From: Bacteroidales bacterium
GTDB taxonomy: Bacteria > Bacteroidota > Bacteroidia > Bacteroidales > UBA932
Reading direction: 5' to 3'
NCBI GenBank assembly: GCA_023227835.1
Contig: JALOCI010000084.1
Coordinates: forward strand, 1-8,573
DNA length: 8,573 nucleotides
In this document: positions 1 through 5,474 of the stretch, piece after piece
Position numbering within the stretch: position 1 is the stretch's first letter
Layout: each line of letters begins with the position of its first letter
Notes under the pieces: generated by a model
What the model was told of the DNA's origin: nothing
Database searches by the model: none
What the model saw: only the letters and a program-made list of their open reading frames with translations
Made by a program: the position numbers and the translations under genes

Positions 1-42
1 GTGGAGTTCCGCGCCCAGGCCCAGGAAGGGGCCGAAGGATAG
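1..42 (+). CDS. 3' end of a rightward gene (partial)
   Basis: The first frame is open from base 1 to a TAG at 40-42 and would encode 13 residues, VEFRAQAQEGAEG. It stops four bases before the first of four hairpins that end in a rightward terminator, as expected for the last gene of a rightward unit converging on the leftward operon. Nothing can be said of its function. The fragment is so short that the open frame could be chance, so confidence is low. Confidence 0.3.
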   Translation: MEFRAQAQEGAEG

Positions 43-199
43 CCCGGGCGCGCTTCGGCGCGTCCTGGCCGGCGTGGTAGGTTCTCCCTTTCGAGCCACG
101 CCGGCCGAACCTCGCCCCGAGAGGGCAGCACCGGAAAGGGGCGAGAGACGAGGGGGAACCCGAGTCAGGGGCAGGAGTCGCGGGGCTCCTGCCCTTTTT
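43..199 (+). ncRNA. Candidate structured RNA or structured 3' UTR with four hairpins
   Basis: Four perfect or near-perfect hairpins follow one another: 46-53 with 58-65 (UUCG tetraloop), 67-77 with 96-106 (11 bp), 111-118 with 138-145 (8 bp), and the terminator stem 169-177 with 186-194 followed by TTTTT. Loop 2 could also pair with other segments: 80-88 with 152-160 (9 bp, one wobble), or 80-84 with 156-160 together with 86-92 against loop 3 at 119-125 (7 bp, one wobble). The three wobble pairs (48-63, 85-155, 90-121) are G-U only in the rightward RNA; on the other strand they would be A-C mismatches. This agrees with the terminator direction. It could be a free small RNA or the 3' UTR of the gene ending at 42. 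No known RNA family was recognised. GC richness makes chance pairing a real alternative. Confidence 0.5.
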
Positions 200-371
200 C
201 GTGCTCGCGCCGGCGCCGCTCCTGCTGCTGGAGCGACAAGGCCACCAGGAAGCCCGCCCGCAGGCCGCCGGCGTGGCACTCGGAACAGATCCGCCGGATA
301 GGCCGGCCCATCCGTTCCGGATCGGGCACGGCCGCGGGACGCTTGCCGCAGTGTTCGCACAGGCGGGGCAT
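165..371 (-). CDS. Small zinc-ribbon protein
   Basis: A 68-residue protein with two CxxC knuckles, Cys5-x2-Cys8 and Cys29-x2-Cys32, which would bind one zinc ion. The C-terminal third is a charged, arginine- and glutamate-rich helix (around residues 48-62). Its ATG overlaps the stop of the upstream gene as TGATG, so translation is probably coupled; the local Shine-Dalgarno is weak. It is the last gene of the leftward operon, and its final codons coincide with the rightward terminator hairpin at 169-194. Small zinc ribbons of this kind are common in phage early regions, where they may bind nucleic acid or protein partners. The specific role is unknown. Confidence 0.8.
   Translation of the reverse strand: MPRLCEHCGKRPAAVPDPERMGRPIRRICSECHAGGLRAGFLVALSLQQQERRRREHEKGQEPRDSCP
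169..199 (+). terminator. Intrinsic terminator, rightward
   Basis: GGGCAGGAG (169-177) pairs perfectly with CTCCTGCCC (186-194) across an 8-base loop and is followed by five T residues at 195-199. The orientation stops transcription entering from the left. There is no T run on the leftward side, so it would not be an efficient terminator for the leftward operon. The hairpin lies inside the last codons of the convergent zinc-ribbon gene. Confidence 0.85.
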
Positions 372-724
372 CAACACTTTTCCGGAGAAATGCGAGGAAC
401 GTCGGGAAAGTTCATAATCGCCCAAATCGAAAACGCTTCGACAAAAGGTTTTCGATTTATTCCGCTTGCCCATCCACAAAACCCGATTTTCCCATCCGGA
501 TAAAATGAAATTGCTTCGCGCCTTGTGAAATAAGGTCCGTTCACTTTCAAATAAAATCCGCGCGTTCCTCCATTCCTGCGGATGAAGTCGATTTTAAGAT
601 TGTTCGGAGGTTCGACCCACATTTTCAAATTGTCGTGATTCTGCAAATTCTGTTCAAGCGAAACCAAAAGGCGATAGATTTTCAAAGGGTCGAGAGATTC
701 GATAATTCTCTTTTCCTGAATCAT
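371..724 (-). CDS. Hypothetical protein, low-GC gene
   Basis: A 117-residue soluble protein I do not recognise. The N-terminal 30 residues look helical, followed by a probably beta-rich part with many aromatic residues (about 44-95). Its ATG at 724 overlaps the stop of the DUF3850 gene as ATGA, and its own stop overlaps the zinc-ribbon start as TGATG, so it sits firmly in the operon. Base composition is unusual: bases 481-720 have about 42% GC by hand count against roughly 70% in neighbouring genes, and AT-ending codons such as AAA, AAT, ATT and TTT are frequent. That suggests recent acquisition from a different genome. No membrane segments or signal peptide are seen. Confidence 0.8.
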   Translation of the reverse strand: MIQEKRIIESLDPLKIYRLLVSLEQNLQNHDNLKMWVEPPNNLKIDFIRRNGGTRGFYLKVNGPYFTRREAISFYPDGKIGFCGWASGINRKPFVEAFSIWAIMNFPDVPRISPEKC

Positions 725-1098
725 GCAGCCCGCCTTCCCGTCTCGAAGTAGGACAGATCCGGCAGCACTTCCGCGGACCGAATCCCGTACAGGGCGAGCT
801 CGTTCGGAATGCAGCCTTCCAGCGGGAACGAGTGTTCCAGGTCGCACGGACCGAGGGAAAGGACGGCGAAGCCTTCAACGAGGCCGGGAACGTCGCGCAG
901 GACCGACGAAACGCCGAAGCGCAGCACGACGCCGGAATACTTCTCGACCTGCGGGCACCACTCCAGGAGTTCCAGCACGTCCCCAGGCTCGAACCGGGCG
1001 CGGTCCTCCTGGCGCAGCTCGAACGCCTTTTCCCCGCGGAGGATCGCACCGACGAACCGCGGCCAGATTTTGCGGGCATGGTTTCGAGGAATCAGCAC
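721..1098 (-). CDS. DUF3850 / ASCH-like (PUA-fold) protein
   Basis: A 125-residue protein whose N-terminal half fits the DUF3850 family of ASCH-like domains: Trp12, Phe15, then the GEKAFELR block (22-29), Asp32-Arg33, Phe36, Gly39-Asp40 and a terminal Glu46-Trp47. ASCH/PUA-like folds generally bind RNA or modified nucleotides; the ligand here is unknown. The start is GTG at 1098, chosen because a GGAGG at 1106-1110 lies seven bases upstream. It overlaps the end of the 73-residue gene by seven bases. Residues after about 80 diverge from the short family core and may be a separate extension. Its stop forms an ATGA junction with the next gene. Family assignment is from motif recognition. Confidence 0.85.
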   Translation of the reverse strand: MLIPRNHARKIWPRFVGAILRGEKAFELRQEDRARFEPGDVLELLEWCPQVEKYSGVVLRFGVSSVLRDVPGLVEGFAVLSLGPCDLEHSFPLEGCIPNELALYGIRSAEVLPDLSYFETGRRAA

Positions 1099-1313
1099 GT
1101 CGTAACCTCCGTCGCGGAATACAAAAAGCTCTTTCGGACTGTGATTTCCTCGCCGGCCTCTTTGATGTTGTAATCCATCATAGCGCGGGCCGTTCCGGAA
1201 ACAATCGTTCCCGAAATCCATTCCTCGCACTGCGAAGAAACCATGAGAACGAATTCCCCTTTTCTGGAATGGTGGACGTTATACGCTTTTCCGTTTTCAA
1301 CCTGAACAGACAT
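1092..1313 (-). CDS. Small hypothetical phage-type protein (73 aa)
   Basis: A 73-residue, probably beta-rich protein with a conserved-looking core: a GKAYNVHHSRKGEF segment (8-21), Glu31-Trp32, and an EEITVRKSF segment near the C-terminus (55-63). I associate this pattern with small uncharacterised phage proteins, but I cannot name a family. The ATG at 1313 follows the TAA of the upstream gene directly, with GGGGGA just before it. The 3' end overlaps the DUF3850 gene by seven bases. The final residues (SATEVTTC) are shaped partly by the need to encode the next gene's GGAGG. Function unknown. Confidence 0.8.
   Translation of the reverse strand: MSVQVENGKAYNVHHSRKGEFVLMVSSQCEEWISGTIVSGTARAMMDYNIKEAGEEITVRKSFLYSATEVTTC
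1106..1110 (-). promoter_or_regulatory. Ribosome binding site deciding a GTG start
   Basis: On the minus strand this reads GGAGG, followed by seven bases and GTG at 1098-1096. It lies inside the upstream gene's last codons and is the reason for choosing this GTG rather than upstream in-frame ATGs that overlap most of the preceding gene. Confidence 0.75.
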
Positions 1314-1604
1314 TTATTCCCCCTTCGATTCTGCGGTTTCATTTGCGGAACGAACGAATCCTTCGTGCGGAATCGTTGCTTCCTTGGCTTCCACGAGATC
1401 CAGCACGGCGCGCCGAATCTGTTTGAAGTCGGACGCGGCCCCCTTGGCGTAGTCCGGAAGATCCTTCGTTCCGAACGCGGGCATCGGCCCGCGCTCCTGC
1501 TTCGTCCACTCCCTGGCGATGGCCTCGACCCGGACCGTACAGCCCAGGCAACGAGAGAGAACGAACTCCCGAAGGTATTTCGGGGTTCTGACGTTCTTTG
1601 ACAT
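1314..1604 (-). CDS. Hypothetical protein with a CxxC motif (96 aa)
   Basis: A 96-residue soluble, mostly helical protein with Cys19-Leu-Gly-Cys22 near the N-terminus. A single CxxC pair could bind metal if it dimerises, or be redox active, but no second pair exists. Start at ATG 1604 is supported by AAGGGG six bases upstream, in a 14-base gap after the membrane-protein gene. Longer in-frame versions reaching further upstream would run across the membrane gene and are rejected. The 18-base leader-plus-start segment is duplicated inside the membrane gene (see the repeat at 1602-1735). The stop TAA abuts the next ATG. I do not recognise the family. Confidence 0.75.
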   Translation of the reverse strand: MSKNVRTPKYLREFVLSRCLGCTVRVEAIAREWTKQERGPMPAFGTKDLPDYAKGAASDFKQIRRAVLDLVEAKEATIPHEGFVRSANETAESKGE

Positions 1605-1735
1605 GGTTTCCCCTTCTGCTACTTGTCGATCCGGGAGAGCTGGCGCGACCACTTCCAGGCGGCGCGAGCATCGAAACCCATTTCCCAGGCCACGCGGGCA
1701 GCATCCAGCCGCCGGCGCATGGTTTCCCCCTCTGC
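1602..1735 (-). repeat. Duplicated ribosome-binding/start segment
   Basis: Two 18-base segments, 1602-1619 and 1718-1735, differ at one position. On the minus strand each reads GCAGA, a G-rich Shine-Dalgarno, AAACC and ATG. The first is the real start of the 96-residue gene. The second lies in frame inside the membrane-protein gene at codon 68. Confidence 0.8.
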
Positions 1736-1921
1736 CTGCCACCACGCCCCGAAGAGCGCGCCCACGAGGGCGACGGAGCCCGTCAACAGATCGGACCACG
1801 GCGAGGGGAGGAAGACGGTAGGCGCGAACATGAGCACGAACCACAACACCAGCGCGCCCGCCTTGCAGCGGGTCGAGCTGGCGAGGAAGTCGCCCCAGAT
1901 GATGAACAGGGCGACGAACAC
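1619..1921 (-). CDS. Small two-helix membrane protein
   Basis: A 100-residue protein with a hydrophobic N-terminal stretch (1-13) and two clear membrane helices at about 22-40 and 43-61, joined by a Pro-Ser-Pro turn, then a positively charged cytoplasmic tail (69-100). Size, helix count and charged tail resemble a holin, but no lysis enzyme is seen in the window, so this is only a possibility; an early membrane-associated or superinfection protein is as likely. The start is GTG at 1921, overlapping the upstream TAG as TAGTG. An internal ATG at 1720 (Met68) has a strong AGAGGGGG leader and could give a separate 33-residue soluble product. Confidence 0.75.
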   Translation of the reverse strand: MFVALFIIWGDFLASSTRCKAGALVLWFVLMFAPTVFLPSPWSDLLTGSVALVGALFGAWWQAEGETMRRRLDAARVAWEMGFDARAAWKWSRQLSRIDK

Positions 1922-2202
1922 TAGTTCCCCCCGGCTCCGAAGATGTGCAGGCCGGCGCCAACGGCGACCCGGCCCGACTCTTCACCGAAGGCCGGCTGAC
2001 CGTCCAGCGGGACCGGCGCGTCTTCCCAGGTAAGGGACACACCCGGTTGACCGGAAAGCGGAATAACCACACCCGGCGACGGCATAAGGGCGGGAATCTT
2101 CCGCAGCGGTTCGGAGGGATCCACGACGGCGGCGAAGATCGCGGCCGTTTCCGGGATGCAGGCGCGAATCTTGCCTTCGTGGCGAACGACGGCCCACCGC
2201 AT
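1921..2202 (-). CDS. Hypothetical protein (93 aa)
   Basis: A 93-residue protein that I do not recognise. It begins with a short basic segment, has an alanine/isoleucine-rich patch at about 18-28, and continues as a proline- and glycine-rich, probably beta-structured C-terminal half ending in GAGGN. No cysteine pairs or reliable membrane helices are seen. The ATG at 2202 overlaps the stop of the coiled-coil gene as TGATG, and its TAG overlaps the GTG of the membrane gene as TAGTG, so it lies in a translationally coupled chain of three genes. Confidence 0.7.
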   Translation of the reverse strand: MRWAVVRHEGKIRACIPETAAIFAAVVDPSEPLRKIPALMPSPGVVIPLSGQPGVSLTWEDAPVPLDGQPAFGEESGRVAVGAGLHIFGAGGN

Positions 2203-2720
2203 CACGCCACCGTTCCGCGGTGGTCGATGCGGTGCCCGGGGAACTGCTCGCGCAGCTCTTCGAGGGTCGCGCCCTTGGAGAGGGCGAACTCGTAGAACCG
2301 GCGTTCCAGGACGTGGCGGGCATTCTCGGCCCAGGCGAGCCGGGTCTCGAGGTTGGCGACCTGCCCGCGGAGCTCGGACTCGGAGGCGGCCAGCTCGCGG
2401 CCGTACTCGAGCGCCGCGGCTTCCCGCTGCTCGGCGCCGGCCTTGCCGGACAAGGCGAGATCGCGCTCGGCGATCAGTTCCGAACAGGCTCCCGACGTGG
2501 ATTCGTGCGCCTGCATCCATCGTTCCGCCGTTTCCCAATTGTCGGCGGCCTTCTGCTTCCATTCGCCCAAGCTCTTCCAGTTGTCGGCCGCGACCTGCTT
2601 CGCGATGTCGCATTCCTTCACCAGGGCACGGAACGCCGCGGCGAGTTCCTTGTAGCTGCTGGGGATCTTCCGAACCCCCGTCGCCGTGGTCGCAACCGCG
2701 GGCGCCTTCTTCTTCGTCAT
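2202..2720 (-). CDS. Coiled-coil protein with tryptophan repeat
   Basis: A 172-residue, almost entirely helical protein. After a basic, threonine-rich N-terminus (1-18), residues 44-71 contain two tandem 14-residue units beginning AADNW and carrying a second Trp at unit position 11. A long charged helix with heptad-like spacing follows at about 85-145, consistent with a coiled coil and self-assembly. The ATG at 2720 has AAAGGGA six bases upstream. It is the first gene after the 64-base gap that carries a promoter, so it probably opens a sub-operon. No family recognised; a scaffold or DNA-associated structural role would be a guess. Confidence 0.75.
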   Translation of the reverse strand: MTKKKAPAVATTATGVRKIPSSYKELAAAFRALVKECDIAKQVAADNWKSLGEWKQKAADNWETAERWMQAHESTSGACSELIAERDLALSGKAGAEQREAAALEYGRELAASESELRGQVANLETRLAWAENARHVLERRFYEFALSKGATLEELREQFPGHRIDHRGTVA

Positions 2721-2741
2721 GTCGATTCCCTTTCGAGGAAC

Positions 2742-2756
2742 GGCCGAACGCCGGCC
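2742..2756 (-). promoter_or_regulatory. Inverted repeat at the start of the internal transcript
   Basis: GGCCG (2742-2746) and CGGCC (2752-2756) form a perfect 5-bp inverted repeat across five bases. It lies just downstream of the predicted start of transcription from the promoter at 2765-2793, where an operator or a 5' leader hairpin would sit. It is short, and such repeats arise readily in GC-rich DNA. Confidence 0.3.
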
Positions 2757-2764
2757 GCCTTCGG

Positions 2765-2793
2765 AATATATCCTTTTGGTTCGCCTAGCGCAA
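2765..2793 (-). promoter_or_regulatory. Sigma70-like promoter inside the operon
   Basis: On the minus strand a -35 box TTGCGC (2793-2788) and a -10 box TATATT (2770-2765) are separated by exactly 17 bases (2787-2771). They match the consensus at four of six and five of six positions. This AT-rich patch stands out in GC-rich DNA and lies in the only real intergenic gap within the operon, overlapping the TAG of the ParB-like gene. It would drive the coiled-coil gene and the eight downstream of it from about base 2758. Confidence 0.55.
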
Positions 2794-4950
2794 GCCCTTT
2801 TCTCGGTAGAGTTTCGAGAGGGCGGCGGCCGGGTGAATGGCCCACACGCGCAAGGCCAGATCGCGCCGGATGGTCTGGCCCGCGTCCCGCATCTGCGCCA
2901 CGGATCGAGCGGCGAAGGCGTCGCGCTTCCGCAGCCATTCCGGCGACAGGCTCGCCGGGTCGAATCCGGCATCCTTCCACGCTCTCCAGAAGCCGCCGGG
3001 AGCCATAGCGACGGCCGACACGGCCGTGCGGGCCGCGGCTAACTGTAGTTCCCCCCACTGCTCGGGCGTGAGCCGAAGCCACGGCCACGGGCCGGGGCCT
3101 TCCCCCGGGGCTGCGACGGCCCAGGCCGGCGCCGGATCCCGCGCCGGGTTCTGGTGGAGGGTGGTCTCTCTGCCCAGGCCTCCGAATAGTGCCCCCTGGC
3201 CCTCGAGGGCTTCGAGGTAGTGCGCGTCGGCCATGGCGAGCGCGGTCGGATCCTCCACGCGGCGCCGGAAACGGACCTCCACGCCTCCGGGATACCTGAC
3301 GACGGTTCCCGCCTTCCCGTGGCGCACCATGCCCCGCGGCGGGTTGCGGCGCAAGAGACGGCGATCCACGTGGCCCAGCAGCACGGCCCCCGGGTCCACG
3401 TCGTCCGCAGCACCGAACAGGCTTTCCCCGGGTCCAGTCCGCAGGGCGTCGGCGACGTATTCGCGCAGGTAGTCGGCCATCGCTTCGGCAGGCGCAGCAC
3501 GGCCGGCCGCCTTGACGATTGCCACGCCCAGCGCCCAGGCGAGAGAGTCGGCCAGCGGCGCCGCGTCCTTCGGCATGTCGCCCAGGTCGAGGCCGCCTTG
3601 AACCTCTTCGTCGCGCAGGGCGGCGCGCATCTTCGCTAGGCTCTTTCCGTCCATCCGGCGGAACCACTCGAAGGCCCGCGGCAGCCGCGGCAGGAGGCGC
3701 CACCCTTCGGCGATCTCTGGCGGCCTGCTGCTGGCGGCGCTTTCCAGGCTCCAGACGGCCGGCAGCATTCCCAGCAGCACCGGCACGAGGTCGGGCCGCC
3801 CGCTCGGATCGTAGGCCGCGGCCACAACGTCCGCGGGGATACCTTGCAGCATGACCGCTTCCACCAGGGCGGCAGCCTGCGCCGGCTGGTTGTTGATCGC
3901 GGCCGCCTTCGCCGGATCCATCTTCGCGAGGATCTTCCGCCACGTCTCCGGGTTGTCGGCGATCCAGTCGCCGACGGTCTCGGGAGTCACGGGGCGCGAG
4001 AACTGGAAGCGGCCCAAGGCGAGCGGCGTCTCGATCCCCAGCGCGCGGCCGACGTGGACGGCCTTTTCCAGGTCCGACAGGCCGGCCGAGGCCGTGCCCT
4101 GGCTCGCTCCGGCAAGGGCGACGGCCTGCTCGACGGGCGCGCCGTCCTTGCCTCCCAGCACCCGCACGGCGAGGAACCGCTCGTCCCTGTCCAGTTCGTC
4201 CAGCTTCGCGGCCATGTTCCAGCGGGAAGCGACGGCGGAAAGGTACTGTTCCCACGCCTCCGATTCCGTCTCGAACGCGAGAATCGCGGCCATGGTGCGG
4301 CCGTTCCCGGACACCACGAGAAAGGCCTCGGAACGCTCCCCCGTGCCTCTCCACACCACCGGCGCCGAATCCGCGGGCGTCGAGCTGGCGAGCATGAGCC
4401 GGCGAGCATCGAGACCGGCGGCCAACTTCTGGACCTGCGACCGACTCGCCACGGCTTCCCGGTTTCGGCCTTGGAGCTCGGGCAGGTAGAACCGAAGCGG
4501 GCGGCCCGTCTTCGGATCGTTGCTCGGGATGATCCGGGACAGCGGAACCAGAGCCCAGCGGAAGGGATAGAGCCGGCCCTCCGAATCCTCGAGCATTCCC
4601 GACGGCCCCCAGGCGAGCACCCCGCCGGCGTCGTCGCGCTTCTCGGGCTTGACGATGGACCACCCGCCACGCTCGCCAACGGCTGCGGCGCCGGTTCCGG
4701 TCGGATTCTTGCGTACCTTGCGCGCGACGGCATCCGCGGCCCGCTTCGCTCCTCGGCCGGCCTTGGAGGCCATCCGCACGGCTTCGCGGACGATCAAGGC
4801 ATCCGGCGACACGATGGCTAGGGCGATGTCGTCGGGGTTGATCCGCTCGCCCACCTTCACGGCCACCCACTGGCGGGCGTGGTTCATGTAGCGCCCACCC
4901 TTGGCAAGGGCGGCGGCGATCTTCTCGCGGCTCATCTTCGAGACGTTCAC
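2785..4950 (-). CDS. Large protein with DdrB-like ParB-superfamily domain
   Basis: A 721-residue protein, by far the largest here. Residues about 130-300 fit the ParB-like domain of the DdrB type found in multi-domain ('polyvalent') proteins of phages and conjugative elements: an LSRIIPSND start (137-145), a block with RNREAV (162-167), RRLM (183-186) and APVVW (196-200), then the diagnostic VVSGNGRTMAA (212-222) and an LSDLEKAV helix (291-298). This fold often binds or cleaves DNA. The rest (300-721) is helical and unassigned, with an ATG/SAM-independent, unrecognised C-terminus. Arg/Lys-rich Asn-Pro motifs occur at 80-83 and 535-538. The GTG start at 4950 overlaps the DUF1353 stop (GTGA) and has GGAGG seven bases upstream (4958-4962); an ATG at 4935 is the alternative. 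Confidence 0.85.
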   Translation of the reverse strand: MNVSKMSREKIAAALAKGGRYMNHARQWVAVKVGERINPDDIALAIVSPDALIVREAVRMASKAGRGAKRAADAVARKVRKNPTGTGAAAVGERGGWSIVKPEKRDDAGGVLAWGPSGMLEDSEGRLYPFRWALVPLSRIIPSNDPKTGRPLRFYLPELQGRNREAVASRSQVQKLAAGLDARRLMLASSTPADSAPVVWRGTGERSEAFLVVSGNGRTMAAILAFETESEAWEQYLSAVASRWNMAAKLDELDRDERFLAVRVLGGKDGAPVEQAVALAGASQGTASAGLSDLEKAVHVGRALGIETPLALGRFQFSRPVTPETVGDWIADNPETWRKILAKMDPAKAAAINNQPAQAAALVEAVMLQGIPADVVAAAYDPSGRPDLVPVLLGMLPAVWSLESAASSRPPEIAEGWRLLPRLPRAFEWFRRMDGKSLAKMRAALRDEEVQGGLDLGDMPKDAAPLADSLAWALGVAIVKAAGRAAPAEAMADYLREYVADALRTGPGESLFGAADDVDPGAVLLGHVDRRLLRRNPPRGMVRHGKAGTVVRYPGGVEVRFRRRVEDPTALAMADAHYLEALEGQGALFGGLGRETTLHQNPARDPAPAWAVAAPGEGPGPWPWLRLTPEQWGELQLAAARTAVSAVAMAPGGFWRAWKDAGFDPASLSPEWLRKRDAFAARSVAQMRDAGQTIRRDLALRVWAIHPAAALSKLYREKGLR

Positions 4951-5474
4951 GGGGCAACCTCCAGGGATCCGCCATTCCTGGCGGCATGTTCGCGCGCGGC
5001 CTGCACGGCCTCGGGCGTTCGTTCGTTCCAGTAGCCGCCACCACCCAGGCGAACGGCTCGCCACATGATCCAGGCCCGCACCGGCGAGACGCCGCAGGAA
5101 AGCAACGCCTCGCGGAACAGGGCGTCCGCTCGCTCCCTGCTGCACGGTTGGACCGTGTAGAGGTAGTCGTGAAGCACCGCGGCCCGGTTGGATCGAGCCC
5201 AAGGGGGATAGATGCCCCACAGAACGCGCGGAATCGAGGCCGCATCGCAGCGGAACCCGCGCGGGCACCAGATCGGCGCAAGCTCCGAGAGTCGGCCCTC
5301 CCTGGCGAGCTGTTCGAGGTCTCCGGCCGTGCTCGGCAGGTATCCCAGCGGGGCGAGGAGTTCGACGCAAGGCCGATCCGTCCTCGACTCCTGGCCGGTG
5401 AGGTCGCGCACGTCCAGGGCGGAAAGCCATTTCCCGCCCCCCTTCCACGGCTTGAGCTCCGCGGCCGCGGGCAT
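4947..5474 (-). CDS. DUF1353 family phage protein
   Basis: A 175-residue protein matching DUF1353, a family found mainly in phages and prophages. Key family features are visible: Phe74-Arg-Cys-Asp77-Ala-Ala-Ser80-Ile-Pro82 (the 'DGAS-P' block), a Trp86, the HDYLY motif (102-106), the RERADALFREAL helix (113-124), and a final aVR-G segment (140-145). The biochemical role of the family is unknown. The ATG at 5474 overlaps the upstream stop as TGATG, and the 3' end overlaps the ParB-like GTG start. Residues 1-60 form an N-terminal section including Leu-Ala-Pro-Leu-Gly-Tyr, consistent with family length. No signal peptide is seen. Confidence 0.9.
   Translation of the reverse strand: MPAAAELKPWKGGGKWLSALDVRDLTGQESRTDRPCVELLAPLGYLPSTAGDLEQLAREGRLSELAPIWCPRGFRCDAASIPRVLWGIYPPWARSNRAAVLHDYLYTVQPCSRERADALFREALLSCGVSPVRAWIMWRAVRLGGGGYWNERTPEAVQAAREHAARNGGSLEVAP

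Noticed and set aside
67..106. tRNA-like hairpin
   Set aside because: An 11-bp stem with one large loop, lacking D, anticodon and T arms.
67..160. HDV-like self-cleaving ribozyme (starts GGCCGGC, nested pairings, CGA before the last strand)
   Set aside because: The first stem is 11 bp rather than about 7, there is no room for a proper third stem once the second is formed, and no GG follows the first stem to make the short extra helix. The likeness is only topological.
74..301. Rightward open frame of 75 codons
   Set aside because: Runs through the terminator hairpin and the zinc-ribbon gene on the other strand; arginine/proline-rich shadow composition and no ribosome binding site.
723..1601. 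Rightward open frame of 292 codons
   Set aside because: Antisense to four coupled leftward genes including the DUF3850 motif protein; composition is that of a GC-rich shadow frame.
3844..4821. Rightward open frame of 325 codons
   Set aside because: Antisense shadow of the ParB-like coding region; no start signal or recognisable motif.
2717..5281. Leftward 854-codon frame parallel to the ParB-like gene
   Set aside because: Very rich in Arg, Gly and Pro with no domain motifs, while the frame one base away carries the ParB and DUF1353 signatures and well-placed ribosome binding sites.
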